Source: Psychrobacter sp. Pi2-1
GTDB taxonomy: Bacteria; Pseudomonadota; Gammaproteobacteria; Pseudomonadales; Moraxellaceae
Assembly (NCBI RefSeq): GCF_904846645.1
Contig: NZ_CAJHBO010000004.1
Location: forward strand, 1-64,000
Direction of reading: 5' to 3'
DNA: 64,000 nt
Both the position numbers and the translations under genes were made by a program. Within the stretch, counting starts at the first letter, position 1; every line of letters begins with the position of its first letter. The notes under the pieces are model-generated. The model was given only the letters and a program-made list of their open reading frames with translations. It was not told where the DNA came from and made no database searches. Below are positions 43,942 to 53,621 of this stretch, one piece after another.

Positions 43942-45837
43942 ATGCCTCGTAATACCTCAGGTTCTAAAATTAGCCATACCACTCTCAAAATTTTTACCAA
44001 AAGCATGCTGGCTGTCAGCCTATCTATCGCTGGTATTTCTCACGCAAATGCTTATGACAGTGTCACTTTTTTCGGTGATAGCCTGACCGATGGGGGCTAT
44101 TTTAGTTCTATAACTCAAGGTAACTTAGGACTCACAGAATCAGGTCAGTTCACTACCAATCCCGATAACACATGGGCGACCTCATTCGCTGAGCAGCTAG
44201 GTACCACGGCTGTTCCCATTGTCTATCTTGGAAATCAAACTGGCAATAACTACGCTATTGGCGGGGCAAGAGCCGGTGAAGAAGTTATAAATACAGATTT
44301 TGGATTTCCAGTGGATGTAGCCTCTGCCAAAACTCAAACAAACAATTATTTAGCCAATAACAAAGTAGACCCTAATGGTCTATATGTAGTATGGGCCGGT
44401 GCAAATGATTTACGTGAAGCGGCTGAAGCTGAAGATCCTGCTAATGCTCAAGCGACCATACTTGGCGCAGTAGAAAGACAGACCGAAACGATTCAGGCAC
44501 TAAAAGACAATGGTGCCAAATATATTTTAGTGCCTAATATTCCTGATATTGGTTTGACCCCTGAAGCTATTGGTCAAGGACCTATTGCTCAGGCGCAAAG
44601 TACTGGCGCTACCAGGCTATACAATCAATTTATGCTGAGTGGCGTAGCGGGTACTGGTGCTAATATCATCCCGTTAGACACTTTTAGCTTATTACAACAA
44701 ATCGCTAGTAATCCTACGGCTTATGGATTTACTAATATGACCACGCCAGCCTGTACTGAAGACTTGGTTACTGATAGCTCACTATTTTGCGGGTCAAGCA
44801 ACCTAAAAATACCTGATGCCAACGAAACCTACTTTTTCGCTGATGGCATTCACCCGACTGGTCAAGCACATCAAATGATTGCCGACTATGCAAATGCTGT
44901 AGTCACAGCGCCTAGCTTAATCGGTGTACTGCCTCATATTGCAACGACAACCGGACTTGCAACCAATGAGCTCTTACAGTCACATGTTAACCAAATCCAA
45001 AGCAGTGAGCAAAAACCTGCCCGTACACTATGGGCCGTCGGTGAAGTCGCTAATCAAGAAATTGCAGGGTTTGATGGTGATAATAATACCCAAGTATTGC
45101 TTGGCGTAGATTTTGCTCATCCTAACTCAGCAAATGCAGTGACAGGCTTATACGGCAACATCACTCAGAAAGACTTTGAAAACTCAGACGTCGGCACAGG
45201 TTTGAGTGATATTGATCTGGGAGAGATCGGTTTTGGTGTCTATCATAGCAACAAGTTTGGTGGTTTACAAATCAATGGTGCTGCAGGATTTGGCAACATG
45301 GATGTCGATGTCACACGTGCTGTCACACTAGGCAGTAACCAACAGCAGTTTAAGTCAAATGCTGATGGCAAGCGCTTTTATGCCAACTTGCAGGCAGGCT
45401 ATCCGATGCAAGTGAGCAATATTGCCGTTACGCCTTATATCGGTGCCACAGCGAGCCGCGTAAAAATTGACGGACTCAAAGAAAAAGAGATGTCTGGCAT
45501 TGCTATGCAGTTCGATGAGCAGAAATACTCTACGACATATGGCAAGCTTGGTCTTAAGGCTAATCATAGCTTAATGGAGAACCTCAACTTATTTGGCGAT
45601 ATTCATTACCAAAAGCAGCTGAGTGACAATCGCGAAGCAGTAACCGCACGTTTGAATACGCTACCAAATATCAGCTTTGAGACGCCTATGGTCGAAACTG
45701 ATGATGATAACGTTGCTATGACACTTGGCCTATCTAGAAGCTTTGGTCTATTGAATGCCAACGCTGGTGTCACACATTCACAAGGTGATGACGACGACTC
45801 AACCAGCTTATTCGTTGGACTTAATGGTGCATTCTAA
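43942..45837 (+). CDS. estA: EstA-type GDSL esterase autotransporter
   Basis: The 631-residue outer-membrane esterase begins with a signal peptide ending ISHANA near residue 35. The GDSL/SGNH passenger follows: FFGDSLTDGG with the Ser nucleophile near 45, the GGARAGE Gly block, WAGANDL with Asn, and ADGIHPTGQAHQM with the Asp-His pair near 310. The C-terminal about 280 residues form the autotransporter beta-barrel, ending in a terminal Phe (LFVGLNGAF). AAGGAAG upstream of the ATG at 43942 supports this start over 43906. Such proteins act on lipids and are linked with rhamnolipid formation and motility in Pseudomonas. Confidence 0.88.
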   Translation: MPRNTSGSKISHTTLKIFTKSMLAVSLSIAGISHANAYDSVTFFGDSLTDGGYFSSITQGNLGLTESGQFTTNPDNTWATSFAEQLGTTAVPIVYLGNQTGNNYAIGGARAGEEVINTDFGFPVDVASAKTQTNNYLANNKVDPNGLYVVWAGANDLREAAEAEDPANAQATILGAVERQTETIQALKDNGAKYILVPNIPDIGLTPEAIGQGPIAQAQSTGATRLYNQFMLSGVAGTGANIIPLDTFSLLQQIASNPTAYGFTNMTTPACTEDLVTDSSLFCGSSNLKIPDANETYFFADGIHPTGQAHQMIADYANAVVTAPSLIGVLPHIATTTGLATNELLQSHVNQIQSSEQKPARTLWAVGEVANQEIAGFDGDNNTQVLLGVDFAHPNSANAVTGLYGNITQKDFENSDVGTGLSDIDLGEIGFGVYHSNKFGGLQINGAAGFGNMDVDVTRAVTLGSNQQQFKSNADGKRFYANLQAGYPMQVSNIAVTPYIGATASRVKIDGLKEKEMSGIAMQFDEQKYSTTYGKLGLKANHSLMENLNLFGDIHYQKQLSDNREAVTARLNTLPNISFETPMVETDDDNVAMTLGLSRSFGLLNANAGVTHSQGDDDDSTSLFVGLNGAF

Positions 45838-45855
45838 ATAAGTCGTTAATCTAGA

Positions 45856-45894
45856 ATAATGGTATAGGTGGTAATTAATCGCCTATACCATTAT
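45856..45894. terminator. Hairpin after the esterase gene
   Basis: ATAATGGTATAGG and CCTATACCATTAT form a perfect 13-bp stem with a 13-base loop, 18 bases past the esterase stop. There is no T tract after it on the plus strand, so termination is doubtful. It may stabilise the mRNA 3' end. Confidence 0.45.
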
Positions 45895-45989
45895 AAATTC
45901 AAAAAAACCTCATAACCTACTATGGCTTTTGCTCTACAAGTTTTCTGCCGCACAACTTCTCAACGACAAAATCTACTATCACAAGTTCT

Positions 45990-46403
45990 CTAAAAATCTA
46001 CTTTACCGCGCAAAGCCTTTGTCTTACCGCGCTGTGTCTTTTTATCCACCCGTTTACGTTTGGCATTTCTGCTTGGCTTGGTCGGCCTTCTCGTTTTATT
46101 AACGTAAGTGGCTTTGGTGATAAAGCTTTGCAAACGCTCAAGCGCATCTATTTTATTGCGCTCTTGCGTTCGAAACTGCTGCGCCTTGATAATCAGTACG
46201 CCTTCCTTAGTTATTCGACTATCTTTGCTATTTAGCAGTCGCTGCTTGTACTCATCACTCAGACTTGAGTTGTTAATATCAAAACGTAGGTGAATGGCAG
46301 AAGATACTTTGTTGACATTCTGCCCACCTGCGCCTTGCGCTCGTATGGCGCTGATCTCTACCTCATTATCATTGAGGCTGATATTATTATTAATGAAAAT
46401 CAT
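45990..46403 (-). CDS. arfB: Alternative ribosome-rescue factor ArfB (peptidyl-tRNA hydrolase)
   Basis: The 137-residue protein matches ArfB (YaeJ). The catalytic GGQ sits in AQGAGGQNVNKVSSAIHLRF near residue 25, as in class I release factors, followed by QQFRTQERNKIDALERLQ. A basic C-terminal tail (KRKRVDKKTQRGKTKALRG) inserts into the empty mRNA channel of stalled ribosomes. It lacks the codon-recognition domains of RF1 and RF2. Single-gene unit next to the nested mobile elements. Confidence 0.9.
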   Translation of the reverse strand: MIFINNNISLNDNEVEISAIRAQGAGGQNVNKVSSAIHLRFDINNSSLSDEYKQRLLNSKDSRITKEGVLIIKAQQFRTQERNKIDALERLQSFITKATYVNKTRRPTKPSRNAKRKRVDKKTQRGKTKALRGKVDF

Positions 46404-46452
46404 AGTATGCTGTTATCGAATGTGAATGGATATGGTTTATGATAAAGCATTA

Positions 46453-46731
46453 TATAGTCAATCCTCTATAAATTAGGTACGGTGTCAGTCTCGCTTAGTA
46501 TACTGCTTGTAATACTTTCACTCGGCTTCCTAGGGCGTGTCCTCATTTTAAGAATGATAATAAAAATGAGATAAATCGCAGTCAAACAAGGAAAATAGCG
46601 CAGATAATATCGAGATATTAGTCAGATATTTGACGCCATTTGGCAAGATTTAGCCATTTTTAACCCATTTAGATAACTATCGATTGAATTGAGGACACGC
46701 CCTAGTATCTAAATTATACTGAACCGACTAC
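46453..46731. mobile_element. Second copy of the TATAGTCA element, split by another element
   Basis: The left half (46453-46530) and right half (46705-46731) match the element at 34453-34559, including TCGCTTAGTATACT and CTCGGCTTCC. The right end is degenerate (TGAACCGACTA). Between the halves lies a different 174-bp inverted-repeat element. Without it the copy would be about 105 bp, like its relative. Confidence 0.7.
46531..46704. mobile_element. Miniature inverted-repeat element nested in an older repeat
   Basis: The terminal inverted repeats are perfect over 15 bp: TAGGGCGTGTCCTCA at 46531-46545 and TGAGGACACGCCCTA at 46690-46704. If TA is the duplicated target, the element itself is 170 bp, GGGCGTG...CACGCCC. 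It has no coding capacity. TA targets are used by IS630/Tc1-like and some IS5-like transposases. It splits the TATAGTCA element, so it arrived later. Confidence 0.85.
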
Positions 46732-46760
46732 TTATATTTAACTATATACGGATTGGTCTG

Positions 46761-47603
46761 CTACTTTGCCAACAGTTGACGGCTGCGCTCAATTACAGGT
46801 GCATCTACCATCTCGCCATCTATTTTGAATACTGCCTGCCCGCTTCGGTCGTATTCTTCAATCACACGCTGTGCGAATAATAAGGCCTCATCTGTTGGTT
46901 GCAATGCTTGTTGCACAGCTGCCACTTGTTTAGGATGAATACACAACATTCCAGACATACCCATTTGTGACCATAGCTGTACTCGGGCGCTTAGGCCTAC
47001 TTTATCATTGAAATCAGGATAAATAGTATCGATAGGCGGCGATAATTGGTGCACTTTTGACGTCAGGATTAGTTGATAGCGGATTTGATTGGCGATGATA
47101 TCTGCGGCAGGTGTTCCTACTTGTACTTGCAAATCATTGCACAAATCTAAAAATCCATAACTAAACGCGGCCAAGCCGACTGCTTTTGCCATACTATCGA
47201 TTTGATACAATCCTATCGCACTCTCAATCAGTGCAATCACGGGTAAATTGGTAAGCTGATGTACGTTATTAATATCTTCTGCTTGCTCGGCTTTGGCCAA
47301 TAACACGCCAGCCAAATTAGGCATCTTCTGACAGAGCACTATGTCCTTAAAAAACTCCTCGCTACCTGCCTTATTAATACGCACCCAAATCGGCTGATAA
47401 CCTGCACTGTCGTGATATTGCTGTAATGCTTCGCGTGCGGATGCTTTATCCTCTGGCGCAACAGCATCCTCTAAATCGACAATAACCGCATCTGCACCAC
47501 TAGCAAAGGCTTTCGCTACTCTATCAATGCGAGTCGCTGGCACAAACAGCCATGTTTTATTTTGAGAAATCGTTTTTATTTTATTGTGGATAATTGAATC
47601 CAT
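46761..47603 (-). CDS. HpcH/HpaI (CitE-like) aldolase/citrate lyase family protein
   Basis: The 280-residue TIM-barrel lyase belongs to the CitE/malyl-CoA lyase group. Diagnostic blocks are TWLFVPATRIDRVAKAF near residue 17, GADAVIVDLEDAVAPEDK near 37 (acidic metal and substrate residues), VRINKAGS near 70 and LIESAIGLY near 120. The members cleave citryl-, malyl- or citramalyl-CoA-like thioesters. The start at 47603 is chosen for the GGAG seven bases upstream. It closes the acyl-CoA catabolic cluster that begins at 52398, but after the terminator at 47749, so it has its own transcript. Confidence 0.82.
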   Translation of the reverse strand: MDSIIHNKIKTISQNKTWLFVPATRIDRVAKAFASGADAVIVDLEDAVAPEDKASAREALQQYHDSAGYQPIWVRINKAGSEEFFKDIVLCQKMPNLAGVLLAKAEQAEDINNVHQLTNLPVIALIESAIGLYQIDSMAKAVGLAAFSYGFLDLCNDLQVQVGTPAADIIANQIRYQLILTSKVHQLSPPIDTIYPDFNDKVGLSARVQLWSQMGMSGMLCIHPKQVAAVQQALQPTDEALLFAQRVIEEYDRSGQAVFKIDGEMVDAPVIERSRQLLAK

Positions 47604-47748
47604 GCGTGACTCCATTATATTGTCCAAGTAGCTATTAGCATATTTATTATGCCACTATACAGCTGATGCTCATTTAAAATTAGCAATTTATTCGATAGTG
47701 CAAAACCAAGATTACTTAGACATTTTATTAAAAAATAAATCAAAAAAA

Positions 47749-47773
47749 CCGCATGAAAATAAATTTCATGCGG
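47749..47773 (-). terminator. Terminator downstream of the first SDR gene
   Basis: CCGCATGAAA and TTTCATGCGG form a perfect 10-bp stem with a 5-base loop. On the minus strand the stem runs into seven T. It lies 68 bases past the stop of the SDR gene at 47841. Confidence 0.8.
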
Positions 47774-47840
47774 CTCTTGAGTCTAATGCAGTTTTGAACA
47801 ATTACTTTCTTATCTAACCTATGTCTTATAGATTAGCTAA

Positions 47841-48602
47841 TTAAGCTAGCATGCCACCATCGACAACGATAGTCGCGCCTGTGGTATAGCTTGAAGCGTC
47901 CGACACTAGATACAATACGGTACCAGCCATTTCGTCAGGTTCAGCCACGCGTCCTAGCGGAATCGAGTGTAATGCCATTTTTAAGACTTTATCGTTAGTA
48001 GTCAATGCAGAGGCAAACTTAGTATCCGTCAAACCTGGCAATAGCGCGTTGACACGGATATTAAGTGGACCACATTCTTTAGCAAATGCTTTGGTCATGC
48101 TGATGACTGCCGCTTTGGTAATTGAGTAGATACCTTGCTTATCGCCTGCTACTAAGCCGTTGACCGATGCGGTATTCAAGATGACACCGCCACCCTGCTC
48201 TTTCATCATTTTGCCAGCAGCAGTCGACATAAAGAAGTAACCACGGATATTAACTTCAACCGTTTTATCAAAGGCGGCTAAATCTGTATCTAAGATATGA
48301 CCATAGTAAGGGTTAGCTGCAGCGTTATTGACTAAGATATCAATTTGACCAAATTCACTTTTGATATGCTCAAAAATTGCGTCAATTTGCTCCATGTCTC
48401 CTACGTGACAAGCAAAAGCACTGGCCTTATGACCGTCAGCTTTGATGCTATCAGCGACTGCTTGGCAAGCATCGATTTTTCGGCTTGAGACAATCACATG
48501 TGCGCCTCTTGATGCCAATAGACGAGCAATAGACTCACCAATACCGCGGCTAGCACCAGTTACTAGAGCAACCTTACCGGTTAAATCAAATAAATCTTTC
48601 AT
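47841..48602 (-). CDS. SDR family oxidoreductase
   Basis: The 253-residue classical short-chain dehydrogenase/reductase has TGASRGIG at residues 16-23 for NAD(P) binding, NNAAAN near 91 and the catalytic Ser and YSITK motif near 160-164. It ends GGMLA, like its neighbour at 48777, which suggests the two arose by duplication or share a substrate class. It probably oxidises or reduces a hydroxyacyl intermediate. It is separated from the upstream gene by 174 bases that contain a hairpin (48704-48735) without a T tract. Confidence 0.85.
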   Translation of the reverse strand: MKDLFDLTGKVALVTGASRGIGESIARLLASRGAHVIVSSRKIDACQAVADSIKADGHKASAFACHVGDMEQIDAIFEHIKSEFGQIDILVNNAAANPYYGHILDTDLAAFDKTVEVNIRGYFFMSTAAGKMMKEQGGGVILNTASVNGLVAGDKQGIYSITKAAVISMTKAFAKECGPLNIRVNALLPGLTDTKFASALTTNDKVLKMALHSIPLGRVAEPDEMAGTVLYLVSDASSYTTGATIVVDGGMLA

Positions 48603-48776
48603 CGTTATTCCTTATATTTTTATAAACTTTATATTTTCAATAATTTTTGAGCGCTGAACTCATGTATCTAAAACGTGTATCTAAAATCAGATAACTAAAC
48701 GCAGATAATCGCTGTCACAACTAACAGCGATTATCGAGCACTAATGAACTGAACAAAGAGCGCTCAACGATCACGG

Positions 48777-49559
48777 TTACGCTAGCATACCACCATCGAG
48801 TGTAAAGGCATGACCGTTCATAAAGCTGCTTTCATCGCTGGCAAGCCATGCAATTGCACTAGAGATTTCACTGACGTTTCCTAGGCGGCGCAGTGGACTG
48901 GCCTTAATCGTTGCTTGCTGCGTACGCTCATCCATCGTTGCCATGGTATTGCGTACCATCGGCGTATCAATGAAGCTTGGGCATACCGCGTTAAAGCGGA
49001 TATTGGCACGAGCATACTCATGAGCAGCAGATTTGGTCAGACCCATAACCCCATGTTTAGCTGCACTATAAGCTGAGATCATAGGCGCTGAACGCAGACC
49101 TGCAATAGATGCGACATTAATCACATGACCACCGCCATTAGGTATCATACAATTGACCGCAGCACGCATACAGTGCCAAACACCCTTTAAATTCACTGCG
49201 ATATTACGATCAAAATCATCATCGCTTAGCTCATGCATTGGTGAAGGCTTGTGGTCGATACCAGCGTTGTTTACTACAACATCTAGGCCACCAAGCGTTT
49301 CTACTGCAAAGTCAAACAACGCACGTACTTCATCACCACTGGTCACGTCTACTTTTTTGAAGACGATACTGTTGCCAGCGTCTTGACCTTGTTTGGCAAC
49401 TGCTTCGCCCATTTCTTCTGCCATATCACCAATGACGACTTTTGCGCCACGACTGGCCAGCAACAATGCACTGGCTGCACCGATGCCTGATGCACCGCCC
49501 GTGATCAAAATTCGTTTGCCAGCTACATCTGATGCAATTCCGTTTGTATTCAGTGTCAT
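48777..49559 (-). CDS. SDR family 3-hydroxyacyl dehydrogenase-like oxidoreductase
   Basis: The 260-residue classical SDR has TGGASGIG near residue 20, NNAGID near 98 and catalytic AYSAAKHG near 168. It lies three bases after the stop of the CurA-like gene, so it is co-transcribed with the acyl-CoA dehydrogenase and reductase genes upstream. Its substrate is probably an acyl-CoA- or alcohol-type intermediate. An exact substrate cannot be named. Confidence 0.85.
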   Translation of the reverse strand: MTLNTNGIASDVAGKRILITGGASGIGAASALLLASRGAKVVIGDMAEEMGEAVAKQGQDAGNSIVFKKVDVTSGDEVRALFDFAVETLGGLDVVVNNAGIDHKPSPMHELSDDDFDRNIAVNLKGVWHCMRAAVNCMIPNGGGHVINVASIAGLRSAPMISAYSAAKHGVMGLTKSAAHEYARANIRFNAVCPSFIDTPMVRNTMATMDERTQQATIKASPLRRLGNVSEISSAIAWLASDESSFMNGHAFTLDGGMLA

Positions 49560-49562
49560 GAT

Positions 49563-50570
49563 CTATCCCTCTACCTTAAGTACTAGTTTGCCGAAATTTT
49601 CACCGTTAAAGAGCATCATCAAAGTATCTGGGAACGTCTCGATACCTTCAACGATATGATCTTTTACTTTCATATCACCTGACTGAATCCAGCCAGCGAT
49701 ATCCTTCATTGCGATTGGATATTCTTTGATATTATCGAACACCACGATGCCTTCCATGCGAGCACGATTGACCAATAATGATAAATAGTTCGATGGGCCT
49801 TTTACTGCTGTGGTGTTGTTATATTGACTGATAGCTCCGCAAATAACGATACGCGCATGTAGATTAATCTGGGTAAGCACGTCATTTAAGATATCTCCGC
49901 CTACGTTGTCAAAGTATACATCGACGCCGTCTGGGCAAGTTTTCTTTAGTGCTTTTTTCACATCTTCATTTTTGTAATCAATCGTCGCATCAAACCCAAG
50001 CTCATCGACCAAGAATTTGCATTTCTCAGCGCCGCCCGCGATACCAACGACACGGCAGCCTTTAATTTTGGCAATCTGACCGACCAAGCTACCAACCGCA
50101 CCAGCAGCTCCTGATACCACTATCGTCTCGCCTGCTTTTGGCTGACCCGTTTTTAGCAACCCAAAATATCCTGTCATCCCCGGCATACCGAGGACGCCTA
50201 AGTAGTAAGACAGCGGCGCTAGACTTGGATCAACTTTATGTAGACCTGTACCATCGCTGACTGCATATGACTGCACGCCGTCGTGACCTGCGACATAGTC
50301 ACCTACTGCAAATTTCTCATGCTTACTTTCAATCACTTCGCCCACAGTACCGGCGCGCATCACTTCACCAATTTGTACTGGCGCGATGTAAGATTTGGCA
50401 TCGTTCAACCAACCACGCATCGCCGGATCGATAGAGATGTATTCAACCTTGATCAGTAGCTGACCATCAGTAATCGTCGGTATTTCTGTCTCGGTATAAT
50501 CCCAAGTTTCAGCGCTCGGCTCGCCTACTGGTCTTGCTTTTAGGCGCCATTGTTTATTTATCTTTGTCAT
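49563..50570 (-). CDS. NADP-dependent medium-chain oxidoreductase (CurA/leukotriene B4 12-hydroxydehydrogenase type)
   Basis: The 335-residue zinc-independent reductase has an opening of WRLKARPVGEP, the IDPAMRGWL block near residue 50, MPGMTGYFGLL near 125 and VSGAAGAVGSLVGQIAK near 148 for NADPH. The family reduces alpha,beta-unsaturated ketones and aldehydes (CurA, prostaglandin reductase). It is 22 bases after the acyl-CoA dehydrogenase gene, in one operon. Confidence 0.88.
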   Translation of the reverse strand: MTKINKQWRLKARPVGEPSAETWDYTETEIPTITDGQLLIKVEYISIDPAMRGWLNDAKSYIAPVQIGEVMRAGTVGEVIESKHEKFAVGDYVAGHDGVQSYAVSDGTGLHKVDPSLAPLSYYLGVLGMPGMTGYFGLLKTGQPKAGETIVVSGAAGAVGSLVGQIAKIKGCRVVGIAGGAEKCKFLVDELGFDATIDYKNEDVKKALKKTCPDGVDVYFDNVGGDILNDVLTQINLHARIVICGAISQYNNTTAVKGPSNYLSLLVNRARMEGIVVFDNIKEYPIAMKDIAGWIQSGDMKVKDHIVEGIETFPDTLMMLFNGENFGKLVLKVEG

Positions 50571-50592
50571 GTCTCTTTCCTTAGAGTTGTCC

Positions 50593-52398
50593 TTAGAACC
50601 AGTCCGCTTGCATATCAGTGCAAACTGAATTGGTGTTGGTTAATAATTCGATGTCGCGTTTAACTAATGGTAGTTCCCAATCGATGAAGTATTTGGCTGC
50701 TTGTATCTTGCCTTTGTAAAAGTTTTGCTGCTCGACATCTTGCGTCGTACTTAGCAGCTGCTCGGCTTTACTGGCTTGGCGAATCCAAATCCAGCTCAGT
50801 ACAATTGAGGCAAAAATATTCATTAGTGCTTGAGCATTACCAGTCAATGTCAGTGCTTCTTCTGTCTGCAACACTTTGCCCAAATGCACGAGCACTTCAT
50901 GCAACTGACCCATATAAGGCATCAGCTTGCCTGCAAGTTGCGCGCTCTCAGGCGTAGTGATGCTTTCTAAATCTTGTGTAATTTCACGTTTTAGGATTTG
51001 AATGCCTAACCCACCTTTTTGCCATAACTTACGGAATGACAAATCTAGCGCCTGCACACCGTTTGTGCCTTCATGGATAGGATTTAGACGATTGTCACGC
51101 CAAAACTGCTCAGCCTGATATTCACGTGTATAGCCTGCGCCGCCCAATACTTGAATACCCAAATCATTGGCTTTTGGACCATATTCAGATGGCCATGCTT
51201 TTAGCACTGGCGTTAGCAAATCTAATAGTTCAGTTAGCTCATTTTTTAGTGTTTCGTCTTCACAGGTATTGATACGGTCAATTAGGTTTGAGCCATATAA
51301 GCATAATGAGATGCCGCCTTCAGAATAAGCTTTTTGTGCCAATAGCATGCGCTTTACGTCACCATGCTGAATAATGGCCGTTGCATCATCTTCAGGCTTA
51401 TTGTTTGGCGCAATGCGACCTTGTGTACGGTCTTTGGCATAATCTAGCGAATACTGATAGCCGCGATAACCAATCATAGAAGCACCAAAACCAACTGCGA
51501 TACGTGCTTCATTCATCATCTTGAACATATAACGCAAGCCAAAATGCTCTTCGCCGATCAAATAACCATAACAATCGCCTTCATCGCCGAAGCTCAATGC
51601 CGTAGAAGTCGCACCTCTATAACCAAGCTTATGAATCAGTCCAGTCAGATGTACATCGTTACGCTCGCCAACAGACAAGTCATCGTTCAAGCGATACTTA
51701 GGCACGGCAAATAAAGAGATGCCTTTTACGCCACCTGGACCACCTGGCACTTTGGCCAATACCAAATGCACGATATTGTCAGATAGCTCATGATCACCTG
51801 CTGAAATATAAATCTTGCTGCCCTTGACGCGGTACGAGCCATCGTTTTGTTTTACCGCGATGGTTTTGATATCGGCAAGCGATGAACCTGCATGTGGTTC
51901 AGTCAGTGCCATGGTGCCGGTGAACTCACCTGTCAGCATACGCGGCATAAAGGCTGCTTTGATATCATCGCTAGCAAAATGCGAGATAACGTTGATTGCC
52001 GCAGTGGTCAAAAATGGATAGGCAGTCGTTGATGGATTGGCTGCCATAAAGTAGCCTGCCACAGCAGTCATAACCGTCTCAGGTAACTGCATGCCACCAT
52101 CTTCGAAGCTATAACGACCTGCGATAAAGCCAGACTCACGGAACGCATCAAAAGCGACTTTTACATCGTTTATCATGCTGACTTTTTTACCATCGAACTG
52201 CGGCTCGTTCTTATCTGCGATATGGTTGTGTGGTAAAAATAAATCTGTCGCAATCTTATTTGCCGTCTCTAACACAGCATCAAATGTCTCGCGGCTATGT
52301 TCTGAGAACTTTGCGTGCTCGGTGAGTGATTCTGTGCCTAGTACATCATACAATTGGAAAGGTAATTCAAAATCGTTTAGGAGGGTATCTGCGGCCAT
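50593..52398 (-). CDS. Acyl-CoA dehydrogenase with C-terminal extension (DmdC-like)
   Basis: The 601-residue dehydrogenase has TMALTEPHAGSSLADIKT near 155, the ALDYGFG-type region with SMIGYRGYQYSLDYAKDRTQGR near 300, and the active-site segment IHEGTNGVQALDL near 440 with the Glu of the YEGT position. The last 130 residues form the DUF-type extension found in DmdC (3-methylmercaptopropionyl-CoA dehydrogenase) and related enzymes. Length and layout agree with that group, but other acyl-CoA substrates are equally possible. First gene of its operon, divergent from the GlxA-type regulator at 52580. Confidence 0.85.
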   Translation of the reverse strand: MAADTLLNDFELPFQLYDVLGTESLTEHAKFSEHSRETFDAVLETANKIATDLFLPHNHIADKNEPQFDGKKVSMINDVKVAFDAFRESGFIAGRYSFEDGGMQLPETVMTAVAGYFMAANPSTTAYPFLTTAAINVISHFASDDIKAAFMPRMLTGEFTGTMALTEPHAGSSLADIKTIAVKQNDGSYRVKGSKIYISAGDHELSDNIVHLVLAKVPGGPGGVKGISLFAVPKYRLNDDLSVGERNDVHLTGLIHKLGYRGATSTALSFGDEGDCYGYLIGEEHFGLRYMFKMMNEARIAVGFGASMIGYRGYQYSLDYAKDRTQGRIAPNNKPEDDATAIIQHGDVKRMLLAQKAYSEGGISLCLYGSNLIDRINTCEDETLKNELTELLDLLTPVLKAWPSEYGPKANDLGIQVLGGAGYTREYQAEQFWRDNRLNPIHEGTNGVQALDLSFRKLWQKGGLGIQILKREITQDLESITTPESAQLAGKLMPYMGQLHEVLVHLGKVLQTEEALTLTGNAQALMNIFASIVLSWIWIRQASKAEQLLSTTQDVEQQNFYKGKIQAAKYFIDWELPLVKRDIELLTNTNSVCTDMQADWF

Positions 52399-52466
52399 AG
52401 TATTCTCGTTAACTGATTAAATGTGGTTATCAATTGATATTAGTCTAATTTGACACCTGTCCGTAT

Positions 52467-52480
52467 TGTCATTTATGACA
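52467..52480. promoter_or_regulatory. Palindrome in the regulator/dehydrogenase spacer
   Basis: TGTCAT-TT-ATGACA has perfect 6-bp arms. It lies between the acyl-CoA dehydrogenase gene (start 52398) and the GlxA-type regulator gene (start 52580). It could bind a regulator, though AraC-type proteins usually prefer direct repeats. Confidence 0.35.
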
Positions 52481-52579
52481 TAATTATGGTTAAATAAGAC
52501 ATAAACAGAGTATCTAACCAGTTAAAATCAACCAAATAATGGCTATTTTGGTCAGTACAGCAAAGGAAAAGAGTGACTT

Positions 52580-53602
52580 ATGCCCTATTTCAAACCTTTT
52601 AAAATGATTATTCTTGGCTTTGATGGTGTACTTGGCAGTGTGCTCTCTGGCGCATTGGACTTGTTTTCATTCACAGGGGTCAGCTGGCAACGCTTTTCGA
52701 ATGAGTCTGTAGAACCACGATTTAATGTGCAGATTGCAAGCTTAGGTGGTGGCGATATTAGGTGCAGTAATCGGTTAATCATGCAAGCCCACTGCGATAT
52801 TCGAGACGTAACAGAGTGCGATTTATTGCTCGTACCCACTATTGGCGACTCTATTGATAAGGTATTGACGCAAAACAGTGAGCTATTGCCACACTTAGTA
52901 CGGCTTGCGAATACCAAGGCCGATATAGCAAGCAACTGTAGCGGTGCATTTTTTTTGGCAAAGGCGGGATTATTAGATCATAAGATAGCCACCACACACT
53001 GGGGCTATGCCAATAAGTTTAAGGCAGATTTTCCATTGGTGGATCTACAAGAGAATCAGTTTGTGACCCATTCAAGAAGCGAGTCAACAAACCAATCAGG
53101 CAATATATTTTGTGCAGCTGGCGGCAGCGCCTTTTATGATTTGGGGCTATTATTGATAGAGCGGTACTGCGGACGTGAGATTTCTACACAGGTGGCAAAA
53201 ACCCAAATTATCGATAGCAAAAGAGGTAGTCAAAATAGCTATACCAATGTGACCTTGCACAAGCCACATTCGGATCATTTGATTAAACAAGTACAAGAAT
53301 ATATTGAAGAAAACTTTCAGCATTCTTTACAGGTCAGTAGTTTAGCCGCTATGGTAAATATTACCCCGCGCACTTTAAACAGGCGCTTCCAGTCCTGCGT
53401 GGCGATGCGACCGATTGAGTATATTCAGGCTGTCAGAATTGAACAAGCCAAACGCTTACTTGAATTAGGCGATGTATCGATAAAGTCGCTTGCCGATCAA
53501 GTAGGTTATGATGATATCTCTTCATTCACGCGTCTATTTAAACGCGCGACAGAGCTGACGCCTAAAGAGTATCAAGATAAGTTTTCGCGGTTGGCTATTT
53601 AA
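52580..53602 (+). CDS. GlxA family AraC-type transcriptional regulator
   Basis: The 340-residue protein has an N-terminal DJ-1/PfpI-like domain, with the elbow ASNCSGAFFLAKAGLLDHK near residue 118 and TTHWGY near 138. The C-terminal AraC double helix-turn-helix includes SLAAMVNITPRTLNRRFQ near 255 and IKSLADQVGYDDISSFTRLFKRA near 300. Such regulators usually activate a neighbouring operon. It is divergent from the acyl-CoA dehydrogenase-CurA-SDR operon, its likely target. GAG lies seven bases before the ATG. It converges with the LD-carboxypeptidase gene at 53622. Confidence 0.88.
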   Translation: MPYFKPFKMIILGFDGVLGSVLSGALDLFSFTGVSWQRFSNESVEPRFNVQIASLGGGDIRCSNRLIMQAHCDIRDVTECDLLLVPTIGDSIDKVLTQNSELLPHLVRLANTKADIASNCSGAFFLAKAGLLDHKIATTHWGYANKFKADFPLVDLQENQFVTHSRSESTNQSGNIFCAAGGSAFYDLGLLLIERYCGREISTQVAKTQIIDSKRGSQNSYTNVTLHKPHSDHLIKQVQEYIEENFQHSLQVSSLAAMVNITPRTLNRRFQSCVAMRPIEYIQAVRIEQAKRLLELGDVSIKSLADQVGYDDISSFTRLFKRATELTPKEYQDKFSRLAI

Positions 53603-53621
53603 AAAGGACAGTGATTAACGT

